A DNA stretch of 64,000 nt, taken from contig JAEDJD010000002.1 of the NCBI GenBank assembly GCA_016296505.1, forward strand, positions 1-64,000, in the 5' to 3' direction. The notes under the pieces were generated by a model, which saw only the letters and a list, made by a program, of their open reading frames with translations, made no database searches and had not been told where the DNA came from. The position numbers and the translations under genes were made by a program. This stretch comes from Oscillospiraceae bacterium. Its GTDB lineage: Bacteria > Bacillota > Clostridia > Oscillospirales > Ruminococcaceae. This document shows positions 26,366-35,615 of this stretch, in pieces (position 1 is the stretch's first letter; each line of letters starts with the position of its first letter).

Positions 26366-26923
26366 ATGATTTCAGCAGGCGATTTTCGTAACGGCATGAC
26401 TTTTGAAATGGATGGTCAGGTCGTTCAGGTTATTGAATTCCAGCACGTTAAGCCGGGTAAGGGCGCAGCTTTTGTCCGTACAAAGTATAAGAACGTCATT
26501 ACCGGCTCTGTGGTTGAAACTTCTTTCAACCCCACCGCAAAGTTCCCGACCGCTTTTGTTGAGCGTAAGGATATGCAGTACAGCTACAATGACGGCGATC
26601 TGTTCTACTTTATGGATATGGAATCCTATGAGCAGGTTCCGATCAGCAAGGATGTCATCGGCAATGCGCTTGATTTTGTAAAGGAAGAGGAAATCGTAAA
26701 GGTTCTCTCCTATAAGGGTAATGTGTTCGGTATCGAGCCGCCGTTCTTTGTCGAGCTTGCAGTCACCTCGACGGAACCGGGCGTCAAGGGCAATACCGCT
26801 ACCAACGCGACGAAGCCGGCTGTCGTTGAGACAGGCGCAGAGATCCGCGTCCCGCTTTTCATCAACGAGGGCGACCGTATCCGTATTGATACCCGTACCC
26901 GCGAGTACATGGAGCGCGCATAA
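26366..26923 (+). CDS. efp: Elongation factor P
   Basis: 185-residue translation factor that relieves ribosome stalling at polyproline. Starts [17 protein letters not shown]; the KOW-like domain contains the modification loop [14 protein letters not shown], with Lys in the PGKG position. The C-terminal OB domains end in the signature region [20 protein letters not shown] 26366 follows GGAGG at 9 bases; an in-frame upstream ATG (26327) lacks a site. The modifying enzyme is not recognisable in this window. Confidence 0.97.
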   Translation: MISAGDFRNGMTFEMDGQVVQVIEFQHVKPGKGAAFVRTKYKNVITGSVVETSFNPTAKFPTAFVERKDMQYSYNDGDLFYFMDMESYEQVPISKDVIGNALDFVKEEEIVKVLSYKGNVFGIEPPFFVELAVTSTEPGVKGNTATNATKPAVVETGAEIRVPLFINEGDRIRIDTRTREYMERA

Positions 26924-26998
26924 TTCTTCTCTGGAAATCCAGCATCTGGGGTGGCGTTCCCTTTTGCAGGACATTGAAATGAAAGGATGGAAATCATC

Positions 26999-27553
26999 AT
27001 GAAGCTGACCGAGAAAATTGCGTATATGAAAGGTCTTTTGGACGGCATGGAACTGGACAATTCGACCAAGGAAGGCAAAGCGATTCTGCAAATGGCTGAG
27101 GTCATGGAGGAAATGGGCGTCTATATTGACGATTTGCAGTCTCAGATCGACGAGCTGACTGAGCTGTGCGATCTGCTTGATCAGGATCTCGGCGAAGTCG
27201 AAACCGATCTCTATTGCGATGACGATGACGATTTCGATGATGATGACGACTTTGATTTCGATGACGATGAGGATGATGATAACGATTTCCGCATCGGCAG
27301 AGTTCTTCCGGCAGATTACGACGATTCTGCCTATGTGGACAGCGATGATTATAGCAATGAAATCTATGTTGTCAGTTGTCCGAGTTGCGATGAAACCGTG
27401 AATCTCACCGAGCGCGAGCTTGAGGAAGGCAGCATCGTCTGTCCGCATTGCGGAGAACTGCTCGAATTCAATTACGATGACATTGAGCAGGATTGCTCCG
27501 ACAGCGATTCGGATGACGATGAAGTTGAATCCGATGAGGACGATGTTGATTAA
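26999..27553 (+). CDS. CD1247-type conserved protein, highly acidic, with zinc ribbon
   Basis: 184 residues. The N-terminal about 65 residues (MKLTEKIAYMKGLLDGMELDNSTKEGKA...) match the CD1247 N-terminal domain common in Clostridia, of unknown function. A central run of almost pure Asp/Glu/Phe (about 70-97) follows, then a CxxC...CxxC ribbon (CPSCDETVNLTEREL...CPHCGELLEF) and an Asp/Ser/Glu tail. ATG 26999 is chosen over in-frame ATG 26987 because the AAAGGA site (26982-26987) overlaps the latter. It follows efp by 75 bases and is probably co-transcribed. Confidence 0.85.
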   Translation: MKLTEKIAYMKGLLDGMELDNSTKEGKAILQMAEVMEEMGVYIDDLQSQIDELTELCDLLDQDLGEVETDLYCDDDDDFDDDDDFDFDDDEDDDNDFRIGRVLPADYDDSAYVDSDDYSNEIYVVSCPSCDETVNLTERELEEGSIVCPHCGELLEFNYDDIEQDCSDSDSDDDEVESDEDDVD

Positions 27554-27578
27554 ACATCATATCATAATATATAAGCAT

Positions 27579-27694
27579 ATTTGTTTCAGGGCGAGGTGAA
27601 ATTCCTCACCGGCGGTATAGTCCGCGAACCGTGCAAACGGCTGAACCGGTGAAATTCCGGTACCGACGGTATAGTCCGGATGGAAGAAACAGAT
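27579..27694 (+). promoter_or_regulatory. FMN riboswitch (RFN element)
   Basis: Contains the conserved blocks AGGGCGAGGTGAAATTCC, ACCGGCGGTATAGTCCGCGA, GGTGAAATTCCGGTACCGAC and AGTCCGGATGGAAGA. The closing helix P1 is ATTTGTTTC (27579-27587) with GAAACAGAT (27686-27694). FMN binding is expected to favour the downstream terminator at 27741-27778 and lower riboflavin transporter expression. Confidence 0.96.
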
Positions 27695-27740
27695 TGTTCT
27701 CAGCGCCAGCGGTCTGCACCGCTTTTATACTGGTTCAATC

Positions 27741-27778
27741 ACGCCCGTGGAACGCATTGTTTCACGGGCGTTTTCTTC
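27741..27778 (+). terminator. Riboswitch-controlled terminator before ribU
   Basis: Stem ACGCCCGTGgAAC / GTTtCACGGGCGT with a 5-base loop, followed by TTTCTTCT, placed between the aptamer and the ribU start: the expression platform. Confidence 0.85.
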
Positions 27779-27819
27779 TGTATAAAGCCGCATATCTTCT
27801 GTCAGAAAGGAACTTTTCT

Positions 27820-28494
27820 ATGAAAAAAACTACCGTTGTCAGCAATTCCGACCGCTTCTCTTCCACAAAGAAGCTCACTGTTCTTGCTCTGCTGAGCGCA
27901 ATCGCATTCATAAGTGCAATTACGCTCCGCGTTCCCGTCATCAGCTTCCTCAAATATGAGCCGAAGGATATTTTTATTCTATTCGGCGGTTTTCTCTATG
28001 GTCCGCTTGCCGCACTCATATGCTCTGTCGCTGCCGCTATGCTCGAACTGCCATTCAGTACGACCGGCTTGATCGGTATGATCATGAATATGCTCTCCTC
28101 TGCTGCCTTCGCCTGCACCGCGTCTTTTATCTACAAAAAACGCAGAGATATCTATAGCGCAGCAATCGGTCTGGTCTGCGGTGTCGCCGCAATGAGCGTA
28201 TCCATGCTGCTCTGGAATTATTGGATCTCTCCGCTCTATATGGGCGTTACACGTGAACAAATCGTTCCGATGCTCAGCACGGTGTTCCTGCCGTTCAATC
28301 TTCTGAAGGCTGGTATCAATGCCGGCTTTACCCTTTTGCTCTATCGTCCATTCCTCCATGTACTGCATCTCTGTGGATTCCCTGTCAAGGAACATATGGG
28401 CGATAAGAAATCCTCTATCATTCTGATCGCAGCTATTGCTGGCGTATTGCTTGCCGTTTGCGTCAGCGTCGTCATAGTCCTCAATCAGAAATAA
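27820..28494 (+). CDS. ribU: Riboflavin ECF transporter substrate-binding subunit
   Basis: 224-residue membrane S-component of an energy-coupling-factor transporter for riboflavin. Six hydrophobic segments are visible, starting LTVLALLSAIAFISA, with the RibU-type blocks FLKYEPKDIFILFGGFLYGPLAAL, GLIGMIMNMLSSAAF and FLPFNLLKAGINA. The FMN riboswitch upstream supports the substrate. AGAAAGGA lies 8 bases before ATG 27820. The shared EcfA/A'/T module is not in the window. The 3' end overlaps convergent sigK by 14 bases. Confidence 0.95.
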   Translation: MKKTTVVSNSDRFSSTKKLTVLALLSAIAFISAITLRVPVISFLKYEPKDIFILFGGFLYGPLAALICSVAAAMLELPFSTTGLIGMIMNMLSSAAFACTASFIYKKRRDIYSAAIGLVCGVAAMSVSMLLWNYWISPLYMGVTREQIVPMLSTVFLPFNLLKAGINAGFTLLLYRPFLHVLHLCGFPVKEHMGDKKSSIILIAAIAGVLLAVCVSVVIVLNQK

Positions 28495-29191
28495 GAAATT
28501 CACCCGAGGATTGTTCATATGCTGCACGCAAAACCGAAAGTGCGCGTTTTTCAATCCGTGACACATACGAACGGCTGATGCGCAGCGAATCTGCAACCTC
28601 GCGCTGCGTCTGCACCGAATACCCAAATAATCCGTACCGCCGGACGATGACCTCCCATTCCCGCTTAGACAGCTTCGTTTGCAAATAATGATAGAGCTGC
28701 TTTTCCTGTATGGAGCGCGTCACTTGCTCCTCCAGATCGGTGCTGTCAGGCATGATATCCAGAAGCGTCAGCGCGTTGCCGTCTTTATCATATTCCAAAG
28801 GATCGTCGAAGAAAATTTCTCCGGCGGTCTTTTTTTTGGCACGATAATGCATTAAAATCTCGTTTTCAATGCAGCGGCTCGCGTATGTCGCAAAACGCGC
28901 GCCTTTTTCCTGCTTGAATGTTGATACCGCTTTGATCAGACCAAGCGTACCAATAGAGATCAGCTCCTCCTGCTCCCGTTCCGGCGAATAAAACTTTTTT
29001 GTCATATGCGCAACAAGACGCAGATTATGCGTAATCAGCTTTTGGCGCGCTTCCTCTGAACCTTCGGCAAGCGCCGCAAGAAGCGTCTGCTCCTCGGCAC
29101 GCGTCAATGCAGGCGGAAATGCGGCTGCATGATCGACATGAAGCAGCAAAAACGTCATTTGTCCGAATAATCCCGACAACAGTGAAAACAT
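28481..29191 (-). CDS. sigK: Sporulation sigma factor of the SigK type, with pro-sequence
   Basis: 236-residue sigma-70 factor. Region 2 (LITHNLRLVAHMTKKFYSPEREQEELISIGTLGLIKAVSTF...RFATYASRCIENEILM) and region 4 (SKREWEVIVRRYGLFG...TQREVADSLRISRSYVSRIEKRAL) match late mother-cell sigma K. The N-terminus (MFSLLSGLFGQMTFLLLHV) is hydrophobic like the pro-sequence removed by SpoIVFB, followed by the usual FPPALTRAEE. ATG 29191 has AGGTGA 6 bases upstream; an in-frame GTG lies at 29200. The gene appears uninterrupted by a skin element. Few bases separate it from ribU, which converges on it. Confidence 0.9.
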   Translation of the reverse strand: MFSLLSGLFGQMTFLLLHVDHAAAFPPALTRAEEQTLLAALAEGSEEARQKLITHNLRLVAHMTKKFYSPEREQEELISIGTLGLIKAVSTFKQEKGARFATYASRCIENEILMHYRAKKKTAGEIFFDDPLEYDKDGNALTLLDIMPDSTDLEEQVTRSIQEKQLYHYLQTKLSKREWEVIVRRYGLFGYSVQTQREVADSLRISRSYVSRIEKRALSVLRAAYEQSSGEFLISD

Positions 29192-29276
29192 ATATATCAC
29201 CTCTCGGAATTATATGCAGCGCCGTATATGCTGATTCCATAAAAATGCGGAGAGATATGTTTCTCTCCGCATTAAA

Positions 29277-31535
29277 TTATACTGCTGGTATTCTCTGCTC
29301 AACCGTCAGAATTCCGTTGCGTACACATAAACAATGCGCGCCGTTTGCAGTCCGCAAAAGACTCTCTGCCAGTAACGGTTCAGCTTGCTGCGCCAATGCA
29401 GTCCGGATCGCTCTTGCACCGCCATGCGCCGTATCTGCCGCTGCAAGCAATAGCTGCTCCGCCTCCTGCGTCCATGTCAAGCTTGCACCGCAGGCTGCGG
29501 CTCTGTTCGCAAGATCACATAGCTGTATCTGCGCAATTTGCAGCAAATCCGCATCCGATAATTGCCGAAATACAATCGCCGCGTCCAATCTGTGCAATAG
29601 CTCTGGCTTCATCGTTTTTTTCAGAACCGACCGCAGATTCTTTTCCTGCTGATTTGCCGTATCTGCCGCGTCGCCAAAGCCGATTACGCCCTGCTGCAAG
29701 GTTTCTGCACCGAGATTCGATGTCAGTATCAGCATGGTTTCCGAAAAATCTGCCTGATTTCCTGTGCTGTCCGTCAGCGTGCCATCCTCCATAATTTGCA
29801 GCAGGAGCGACAGTACATCCGGATGCGCCTTTTCCATTTCATCAAACAAAACGACACTGTAAGGCGCACGCCGCACCCGTTCTACAAGCGTCCCACTCTC
29901 ATCATAGCCAACATATCCCGGAGGCGCGCCAATCAGCCGCGCTGCATTATGCTTCTCCATATATTCGCTCATGTCCATACGAATCAGACTTCCTGCAAAC
30001 ATCTCATCTGCGATACATTTTGCAAGTTCTGTCTTGCCGATTCCAGTCGCGCCAAGAAATAAAAAGGAACCGATCGGACGTCCTGTTTTACGCAATCCGG
30101 AACGACTGCGGCGAATCGCCTGTGATACGGCTTTGACTGCCTCATCCTGCCCGATGACCCGCCGCCGCAGCGTTTCCTCCAGACGCAATAACCGTTCCGA
30201 TTCCGATTCTGTCAGAGATTCTGCCGGTATGCCGGTCTTGACGGCAACCATATGCGCAATATCGCCCTGCCTGATTGCAGGATATTGCTCCGGATCTTCC
30301 TTTTGTCTCCATTGCAGCCGCTTCGCTGCGCACGCTTCATCCAACAAATCAAGCGCCTTATCCGGAAGCGCCCGATCATGCAGATATCGTACAGAATACT
30401 GAATCGCTGCACCGATTGCGTCCGGTGCAATCTCAACAGAATGGAAATTTTCATATTGTCTGCAAAGACCGTTGAGCATTTCCGTTGCTTCTGCGGCGGT
30501 CGGCTCTGCGATCCTGACAGGCTGAAACCGACGCGCCAATGCCGCGTCCTTCGCAATCTGTCTGCGATATTCCTCGTCTGTTGTCGCGCCAATGATCTGA
30601 AGCTCTCCCCTTGCCAGCCGCGGCTTCAGAATATTGGCTGCGTCAATCGCACCCTCTGCGGCACCTGTTCCGGTTATCATATGCAGCTCGTCAATAAACA
30701 GCGTAATTTCCGGATTCCGGATCGTTTCTTCAATACAGGCACGCAGACGCTCCTCAAAATCGCCGCGATATTTCGCTCCAGCTAGCAATGCCGTCAGATC
30801 AAGCGACAGGATTACTCGGTTTCGGATACTCGCAGGCACCTCGCCGTGCAGAATTCGCTGTGCAATGCCTTCCACAATTGCCGTTTTTCCAACCCCTGCC
30901 TGACCAATCAATACCGGATTATTTTTATTGCGGCGCAGCATGATCTGCATGATTTGCTGTATCTCATTTTCCCTTCCGATCAGCGGATCAAATGATTCTG
31001 CCGCGATCGGGTCCGTCAGATTCCTCGCATATTGCGCCAAAACCGGACATGATTTCTTGTCAAATTGAGGAAAAGCATCCTGCACAGCGCCGCAGGACGC
31101 AAGCTCCTGCCCACAGGCATTCCGCAGCAGTGTCAGCGGAATGCCCATAGCGCGCAGAATTGCAGACGCACCACAATGCTCATCCTGCAAAACTGCCCGA
31201 AGCAGTGATTCTGAACTGACAAGCGCAGTATTGGCGTCCTGCTGTATCGTCTGACGCTCGGCATGATGCAGAATCCGCCGAAATGCCGGCGTACAGGCAT
31301 TCTCTGTCAAATGCACCGGCGCTGCCCTGCCAATCTCCTCCAGTACCGCCTGCTGAAAACGCTGCAATGGTACGCGATGTGTGCGCAGAATCGCCGCGCC
31401 GACATTGCTTCCGTCTGCGAGCATCGCTAAAATCAGATGCTCCGTACCGATAAAGCTGTGGCCAAGCGCCTCCGCCTGCGTTTTAGAATGCGCGATGATC
31501 TGACGCGCTTTTTTTGTATATGCATCCTTCTGCAC
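29277..31535 (-). CDS. Clp-family AAA+ unfoldase (ClpA/ClpC type)
   Basis: 752-residue class I Clp ATPase. Clp_N repeats fill about 1-145 ([30 protein letters not shown]). D1 has Walker [15 protein letters not shown] and Walker [11 protein letters not shown]2 has Walker [14 protein letters not shown], Walker [14 protein letters not shown] and sensor region TSNLG. Between D1 and D2 the linker is short ([19 protein letters not shown]), lacking the UVR/coiled-coil M domain of true ClpC. A GTG start is inferred: GGAGGG lies 7 bases upstream of it and no ATG is nearby. It feeds ClpP or remodels proteins; clpP is not in the window. No CtsR or CIRCE operator was seen. Confidence 0.9.
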   Translation of the reverse strand: MQKDAYTKKARQIIAHSKTQAEALGHSFIGTEHLILAMLADGSNVGAAILRTHRVPLQRFQQAVLEEIGRAAPVHLTENACTPAFRRILHHAERQTIQQDANTALVSSESLLRAVLQDEHCGASAILRAMGIPLTLLRNACGQELASCGAVQDAFPQFDKKSCPVLAQYARNLTDPIAAESFDPLIGRENEIQQIMQIMLRRNKNNPVLIGQAGVGKTAIVEGIAQRILHGEVPASIRNRVILSLDLTALLAGAKYRGDFEERLRACIEETIRNPEITLFIDELHMITGTGAAEGAIDAANILKPRLARGELQIIGATTDEEYRRQIAKDAALARRFQPVRIAEPTAAEATEMLNGLCRQYENFHSVEIAPDAIGAAIQYSVRYLHDRALPDKALDLLDEACAAKRLQWRQKEDPEQYPAIRQGDIAHMVAVKTGIPAESLTESESERLLRLEETLRRRVIGQDEAVKAVSQAIRRSRSGLRKTGRPIGSFLFLGATGIGKTELAKCIADEMFAGSLIRMDMSEYMEKHNAARLIGAPPGYVGYDESGTLVERVRRAPYSVVLFDEMEKAHPDVLSLLLQIMEDGTLTDSTGNQADFSETMLILTSNLGAETLQQGVIGFGDAADTANQQEKNLRSVLKKTMKPELLHRLDAAIVFRQLSDADLLQIAQIQLCDLANRAAACGASLTWTQEAEQLLLAAADTAHGGARAIRTALAQQAEPLLAESLLRTANGAHCLCVRNGILTVEQRIPAV

Positions 31536-31731
31536 GTAAAATCCCTCCGTTTACATTTGCTATACTATATGCGCTTGCTTTGATAATTACCCTTGCGCAA
31601 TTCTGTCACACATTTTCAACTGTTGCATATCATGAGACTAGGAAGCGGCAACAACCGCTTCTCAAGAAAACGCACCGCGATCCGGACGCGATGCCCCGAC
31701 TACATTCTCATTATGATAAGGAGTGCTGACT

Positions 31732-31869
31732 ATGTGCGGTAACGATTGCAACGGTATTTGGTGGATTATCATTCTGATTCTTCTGTTTTCCAACTGCTGC
31801 GGTAACTTCTGCGGCAATGGCTGCGGTAGCAACAACGGATGCGGCTGCAACACTGGCTGCGGCTGCTGA
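31732..31869 (+). CDS. Cysteine/glycine-rich membrane miniprotein
   Basis: 45 residues: MCGNDCNGIWWIIILILLFSNCC then a Cys/Gly/Asn-rich tail with CGNGCGSNNGCGC-type repeats (11 cysteines in all). One hydrophobic helix (about 9-20) is followed by the cysteine cluster. Similar very small proteins occur in Firmicutes and are sometimes linked with sporulation or the cell envelope; none has a firm function that I know. AAGGAG is 9 bases before the ATG. The last 101 bases are antisense to the 3' end of spoIIR, and its codons give an unusual Cys/Ser/Arg-rich tail to SpoIIR. Confidence 0.75.
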   Translation: MCGNDCNGIWWIIILILLFSNCCGNFCGNGCGSNNGCGCNTGCGC

Positions 31870-32542
31870 TTTCTGAAACAGAAACAGAATCCTTCTGCGG
31901 AATCGCCGTCTCTCCATCCGGAGGGGCGGCTTCCGTCTGTTCTGATACATTCCGGAACCATGCCGCGACTGCACGTGCAGTCTCAACGAATTTCAGCCGC
32001 ACCTCATACTGCTCCGGATGCAGCGCCATATCATACGAGCTGTCGTCAAAAACACCCTCCTGTGCCTGTGCTGCCGAAGCCGGTATACACATCGCCGGAT
32101 ACATGACGCACCACCAGTTCTGTCCCTCCGCTTTGCCGATCTCTACGCGAAGCGCCTGATATGTTCCGGCAGGCAGCGTCAGATCGCCGTATTTACGCGC
32201 CGGAAACGCTGTCTCCTCCAAACGTACTGATACCGGATCCTGACATCCTGCGTCCTGCAATGCACGGATAGCCGTTTTGCGAATTTCCGGAAGCTGCTGC
32301 CGGATTGCCTCGCATCCAGCCGTAAAATCTGCGTCTGCCGGTATCCATTCATCCGCGTGCTGCAACAATGCGTCGCGAACCAGCAATTTCTGAATCTGCG
32401 CCGAAGTTTCATCGCTGTCTGCAAGAATATGCAGCCGGATGACGCTGTGCTCAATCTGCGACAGTGTTTCTGCTGTATGTCCAATATTCGCCGCCGCTGC
32501 AGCCAGCAGCAGTATCAGCAACAATCTCATTGCCTGTTTCAT
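31769..32542 (-). CDS. spoIIR: Stage II sporulation protein R
   Basis: 257 residues. SpoIIR is secreted from the forespore to trigger SpoIIGA-dependent pro-sigma-E processing. An N-terminal signal-like helix (MRLLLILLLAAAAANIG) precedes the family core: HSVIRLHILADSDETSAQIQKLLVRDALL, FPARKYGDLTLPAGTYQALRVEIG and GQNWWCVMYPAMCIP. ATG 32542 follows GGAGGG; longer in-frame starts have no site. The last about 35 residues (SRSQCCSRIRCCYRSHC...) are low-complexity and are the complement of the miniprotein gene, beyond the usual end of the family. Confidence 0.9.
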   Translation of the reverse strand: MKQAMRLLLILLLAAAAANIGHTAETLSQIEHSVIRLHILADSDETSAQIQKLLVRDALLQHADEWIPADADFTAGCEAIRQQLPEIRKTAIRALQDAGCQDPVSVRLEETAFPARKYGDLTLPAGTYQALRVEIGKAEGQNWWCVMYPAMCIPASAAQAQEGVFDDSSYDMALHPEQYEVRLKFVETARAVAAWFRNVSEQTEAAPPDGETAIPQKDSVSVSEISSRSQCCSRIRCCYRSHCRRSYRSSWKTEESE

Positions 32543-32679
32543 ATGGATTCCCTCCGATGTTTCATCAATTTCTGTCCGCATTATTGGCTGCTCTGCCGTT
32601 TTTATACAGTAACATATACAGAAATTGCTGCGCACATGGAAGATTCTGCACATTCTACGAGATTTATGCGCTTTTCCTC

Positions 32680-32708
32680 TTGCTTTTTTCATGAAAATCG
32701 TGTATAAT
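32680..32708 (+). promoter_or_regulatory. Promoter of fba
   Basis: TTGCTT (32680-32685), 17-base spacer, TATAAT (32703-32708), giving a leader of about 80 bases. Confidence 0.65.
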
Positions 32709-32793
32709 ATGATGTGGTGAAATGTACGGAAGTATGTTTTATCCGGAATGAGCCGGTGCTTCCGGCATAATTGTATCATAGGAGGAATATTCA

Positions 32794-33657
32794 ATGCTGG
32801 TATCTGCAAAAGATATGCTGAACAAGGCAAGAGAAGGCAAATATGCTGTCGGTCAGTTCAACATCAACAACCTCGAATGGACAAAGGCGATTCTGCTCAC
32901 TGCGCAGAAGCTGGGTTCCCCTGTCATCCTCGGTGTTTCTGAGGGCGCAGCAAAGTATATGTGCGGCTTCAAGACCGTTACCGAGATGGTCAAGGCTATG
33001 GACGAATCCCTCGGCATCACCGTTCCGGTTGCTCTGCATCTCGATCACGGCACCTACGATGGCTGCTATAAGTGCATCAAGGCAGGCTTCACTTCAATCA
33101 TGTTCGATGGTTCTCACTTCCCGATTGAAGAAAATGTTGCAAAAACAACTGAGCTTGTTCATGTTGCACATCAGCTCGGTCTCTCCATAGAGGCAGAGGT
33201 CGGCGCAATCGGCGGCGAAGAGGATGGCGTTGTCGGTAAGGGCGAATGCGCTGATCCGCAGGAGTGCAAGCAGATTGCTGACCTCGGCGTTGATTTCCTT
33301 GCAGCCGGCATCGGCAATATCCATGGCGTTTATCCGGAAAACTGGGAGGGTCTGAGCTTCGATACCCTTTCCGATATCAATCAGACTGTCGGCGATATGC
33401 CGCTTGTGCTCCACGGCGGTACTGGTATTCCTGATGAACAGATCAAAAAAGCAATCTCTCTCGGTGTTGCGAAGATTAACGTCAATACCGAATGCCAGCT
33501 CGTCTTTGCTGAGGCTACCCGCGGCTACATCGAGGCTGGTAAAGATCAGCAAGGCAAGGGCTTTGACCCGCGTAAGCTGCTCGCTCCGGGCTTTGACGCA
33601 ATCTGCGCTAAGGTTGAGGAGAAGATGAATCTGTTTGGTTCTGTTGGCAAGGCTTGA
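32794..33657 (+). CDS. fba: Fructose-1,6-bisphosphate aldolase, class II
   Basis: 287-residue zinc-dependent aldolase that cleaves FBP to DHAP and G3P. Family blocks: QFNINNLEW near the N-terminus, zinc His in PVALHLDHGTYDG, SIMFDGSHFPIEEN, EAEVGAIGGEEDG, and the phosphate-binding LHGGTGIPDEQIKKAI with KINVNTECQ. Class IIA/B short form. AGGAGG precedes the ATG. Single gene with its own promoter and strong terminator. Codon use is strongly biased (for example CCG for most prolines), as expected for a highly expressed glycolytic gene. Confidence 0.97.
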   Translation: MLVSAKDMLNKAREGKYAVGQFNINNLEWTKAILLTAQKLGSPVILGVSEGAAKYMCGFKTVTEMVKAMDESLGITVPVALHLDHGTYDGCYKCIKAGFTSIMFDGSHFPIEENVAKTTELVHVAHQLGLSIEAEVGAIGGEEDGVVGKGECADPQECKQIADLGVDFLAAGIGNIHGVYPENWEGLSFDTLSDINQTVGDMPLVLHGGTGIPDEQIKKAISLGVAKINVNTECQLVFAEATRGYIEAGKDQQGKGFDPRKLLAPGFDAICAKVEEKMNLFGSVGKA

Positions 33658-33738
33658 TTTTTCATATCTCTGTTGCATCTTATATGAAAAATTTCGTCGC
33701 AAAATCGACCTATCATTCAGATGATTGCATATGAAACC

Positions 33739-33780
33739 GAAAGGTTGTGTAGGAAAAACCTGCGCAACCTTTCTCTTTTT
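33739..33780 (+). terminator. Terminator of fba
   Basis: 15-bp stem GAAAGGTTGTGTAGG / CCTGCGCAACCTTTC (two G-T pairs) with a 5-base A-rich loop, then TCTTTTT. Confidence 0.9.
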
Positions 33781-33855
33781 ATCATACATCATACCGTCAG
33801 ATGCAAAGTTGGCTCCAGCTGAATGTGCTTCTTTCAGAAATATTTCAAAACCCCT

Positions 33856-33884
33856 TGCATTTTTAAATGAAATAGTGTATAATA
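33856..33884 (+). promoter_or_regulatory. Promoter of the thiamine operon
   Basis: TTGCAT (33856-33861), 17-base spacer, TATAAT (33879-33884), directly upstream of the TPP aptamer. Confidence 0.75.
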
Positions 33885-33896
33885 AAAATACAATTT

Positions 33897-33988
33897 AACA
33901 GACGGGAGCTTGTGTTACAGGCTGAGAGGGAGGTATAACCTCCGACCGATAACCTGATTTGGATAATGCCAACGTAGGGACGACTGTA
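33897..33988 (+). promoter_or_regulatory. TPP riboswitch (THI element)
   Basis: Conserved blocks in order: ACGGGAGCTTGTG, CAGGCTGAGAGGGAGG with CCTCCGACCG (pyrimidine-sensing arm), ATAACCTGATTTGGATAATGCC and AACGTAGGGA. The outer helix is ACAG...CTGT. It precedes a terminator hairpin and thiC, so TPP should cause premature termination. Confidence 0.96.
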
Positions 33989-34033
33989 AAGCGCTGACGC
34001 TTGCACGTCGGTGCATTTTTTATATGCATTTTC

Positions 34034-34067
34034 GGAAGCTATCGGAATCGGTAGCTTCCTTTTTTTA
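34034..34067 (+). terminator. TPP-riboswitch terminator before thiC
   Basis: 11-bp stem GGAAGCTATCG / CGGTAGCTTCC with a 4-base loop and a run of Ts (34060-34066). Confidence 0.85.
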
Positions 34068-34109
34068 TTTCCGTCTGTTTTATTGAAATTAAATTTACGG
34101 AGGAAAGCT

Positions 34110-35408
34110 ATGTACAAAACACAAATGGAAGCGGCGAAAAAGGGTATCGTCACAAAGGAAATGGAGGCTGTTGCGGAAAAGGAATACCGCACAGCAGAGG
34201 AAATCCGTGAGCTTGTTGCAAAGGGACAAGTTGCAATCTGCGCAAACAGACTGCATAAATGTATTGAGCCGAACGGCGTAGGCTCTATGCTCCGCACAAA
34301 AATCAACGTGAACCTCGGCGTGTCAAGAGACTGCAGGGACTATGACATTGAAATGAAAAAGGTTATGGCGGCGGTGGATATGGGTGCGGAGTCGATCATG
34401 GATTTGTCCTCTCACGGCAATACGCAGCCATTCAGACAGAAGCTTGTAGCCGAGTGTCCTGCGATGATTGGAACAGTCCCCGTCTACGACAGCGTGATTC
34501 ACTATCAGCGTGACCTTGCGACTCTGACCGCAAAGGATTTTATTGATGTGGTACGTCTGCACGCTGAGGACGGCGTTGACTTTGTTACGCTCCACTGCGG
34601 AATTACACGCAAGACCATCGAACAAATCAAACAGCATAAGCGAAAGATGAACATTGTGTCACGCGGCGGCTCGCTGGTTTTTGCATGGATGAGCATGACA
34701 GGCAACGAAAATCCATTTTACGAATATTACGACGAAATTCTCGATATCTGCCGCGAATATGACGTTACCATTTCACTCGGAGACGCTTGCCGTCCCGGCT
34801 GCCTTGCCGACGCAAGCGATGTTTGCCAGATTGAGGAGCTTGTCCGTCTTGGCGAGCTGACAAAAAGAGCGTGGGCAAAGGATGTTCAGGTTATGATTGA
34901 GGGACCCGGACATATGCCGCTTGACCAGATTGCAGCCAATATGAAAATACAGCAGACAATCTGCATGGGGGCGCCGTTCTATGTGCTTGGTCCGCTTGTA
35001 ACGGATATTGCCCCCGGTTACGACCATATTACCTCTGCAATCGGTGGTGCTGTTGCTGCGGCAAGCGGTGCGGCTTTTCTGTGCTATGTAACCCCTGCGG
35101 AGCATCTTGCGCTGCCGAATGTTGATGATGTAAAGCAAGGTATCATCGCCTCCAAAATCGCCGCCCACGCTGCCGACATCGCAAAGCATATTCCTCATGC
35201 AAGGGATATTGACGATAAAATGGCTGACGCGCGCAGAACCTTTGACTGGGACAAGCAATGGGAGTGCTCCATTGACCCTGAAACCGCAAAGAAAATCCGT
35301 GACGACAGAAAACCCGAAATTGAAGAAAGCTGTTCGATGTGCGGAAAATTCTGCGCCGTAAGAAGCATGAACAAGGCGCTTGAGGGCGAATATATCGACA
35401 TTCTGTGA
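34110..35408 (+). CDS. thiC: Phosphomethylpyrimidine synthase
   Basis: 432-residue radical SAM enzyme that turns aminoimidazole ribotide into HMP-P. Conserved blocks: [57 protein letters not shown]. The C-terminal cluster motif is C-S-M-C-G-K-F-C (CxxCx4C layout). This is the shorter ThiC form lacking the N-terminal extension of proteobacterial ThiC. ATG 34110 follows CGGAGG; an earlier in-frame ATG at 34011 lies in the riboswitch terminator. First gene of the thi operon. Confidence 0.97.
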   Translation: MYKTQMEAAKKGIVTKEMEAVAEKEYRTAEEIRELVAKGQVAICANRLHKCIEPNGVGSMLRTKINVNLGVSRDCRDYDIEMKKVMAAVDMGAESIMDLSSHGNTQPFRQKLVAECPAMIGTVPVYDSVIHYQRDLATLTAKDFIDVVRLHAEDGVDFVTLHCGITRKTIEQIKQHKRKMNIVSRGGSLVFAWMSMTGNENPFYEYYDEILDICREYDVTISLGDACRPGCLADASDVCQIEELVRLGELTKRAWAKDVQVMIEGPGHMPLDQIAANMKIQQTICMGAPFYVLGPLVTDIAPGYDHITSAIGGAVAAASGAAFLCYVTPAEHLALPNVDDVKQGIIASKIAAHAADIAKHIPHARDIDDKMADARRTFDWDKQWECSIDPETAKKIRDDRKPEIEESCSMCGKFCAVRSMNKALEGEYIDIL

Positions 35409-35416
35409 GGTGCGTT

Positions 35417-35614
35417 ATGATTAAGGTAAACGGAGAATGTATTGAACATATATCAGGGAAAACAGTTGCTGAATATCTAACAACCAACAGATACGATATT
35501 AAGCGTGTAGCTGTAGAACTGAACGGAGATATTCTGCCGAAAGCACAATACGAAAGTGCACTTTTGCAGGACGGCGACTGCATGGAAATTGTCAGCTTTG
35601 TCGGAGGCGGCTGA
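35417..35614 (+). CDS. thiS: Sulfur carrier protein ThiS
   Basis: 65-residue ubiquitin-fold sulfur carrier ending VGGG, whose terminal Gly-Gly is adenylylated and thiocarboxylated to donate sulfur to thiazole. MIKVNGECIE start and DGDCMEIVSFVGGG end are typical. It begins 8 bases after thiC and is followed after 1 base by thiF. Confidence 0.93.
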   Translation: MIKVNGECIEHISGKTVAEYLTTNRYDIKRVAVELNGDILPKAQYESALLQDGDCMEIVSFVGGG

Positions 35615-35615
35615 T

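Noticed and set aside
26372..27448. 358-codon antisense frame opposite efp and the CD1247-type gene
   Set aside because: It bridges two real genes; its Ile/Val/Glu-rich tract is just the complement of the Asp codon run.
31536..31731. CIRCE or CtsR operator for the Clp ATPase gene
   Set aside because: Neither the TTAGCACTC inverted repeat nor tandem GGTCAAA heptads are present.
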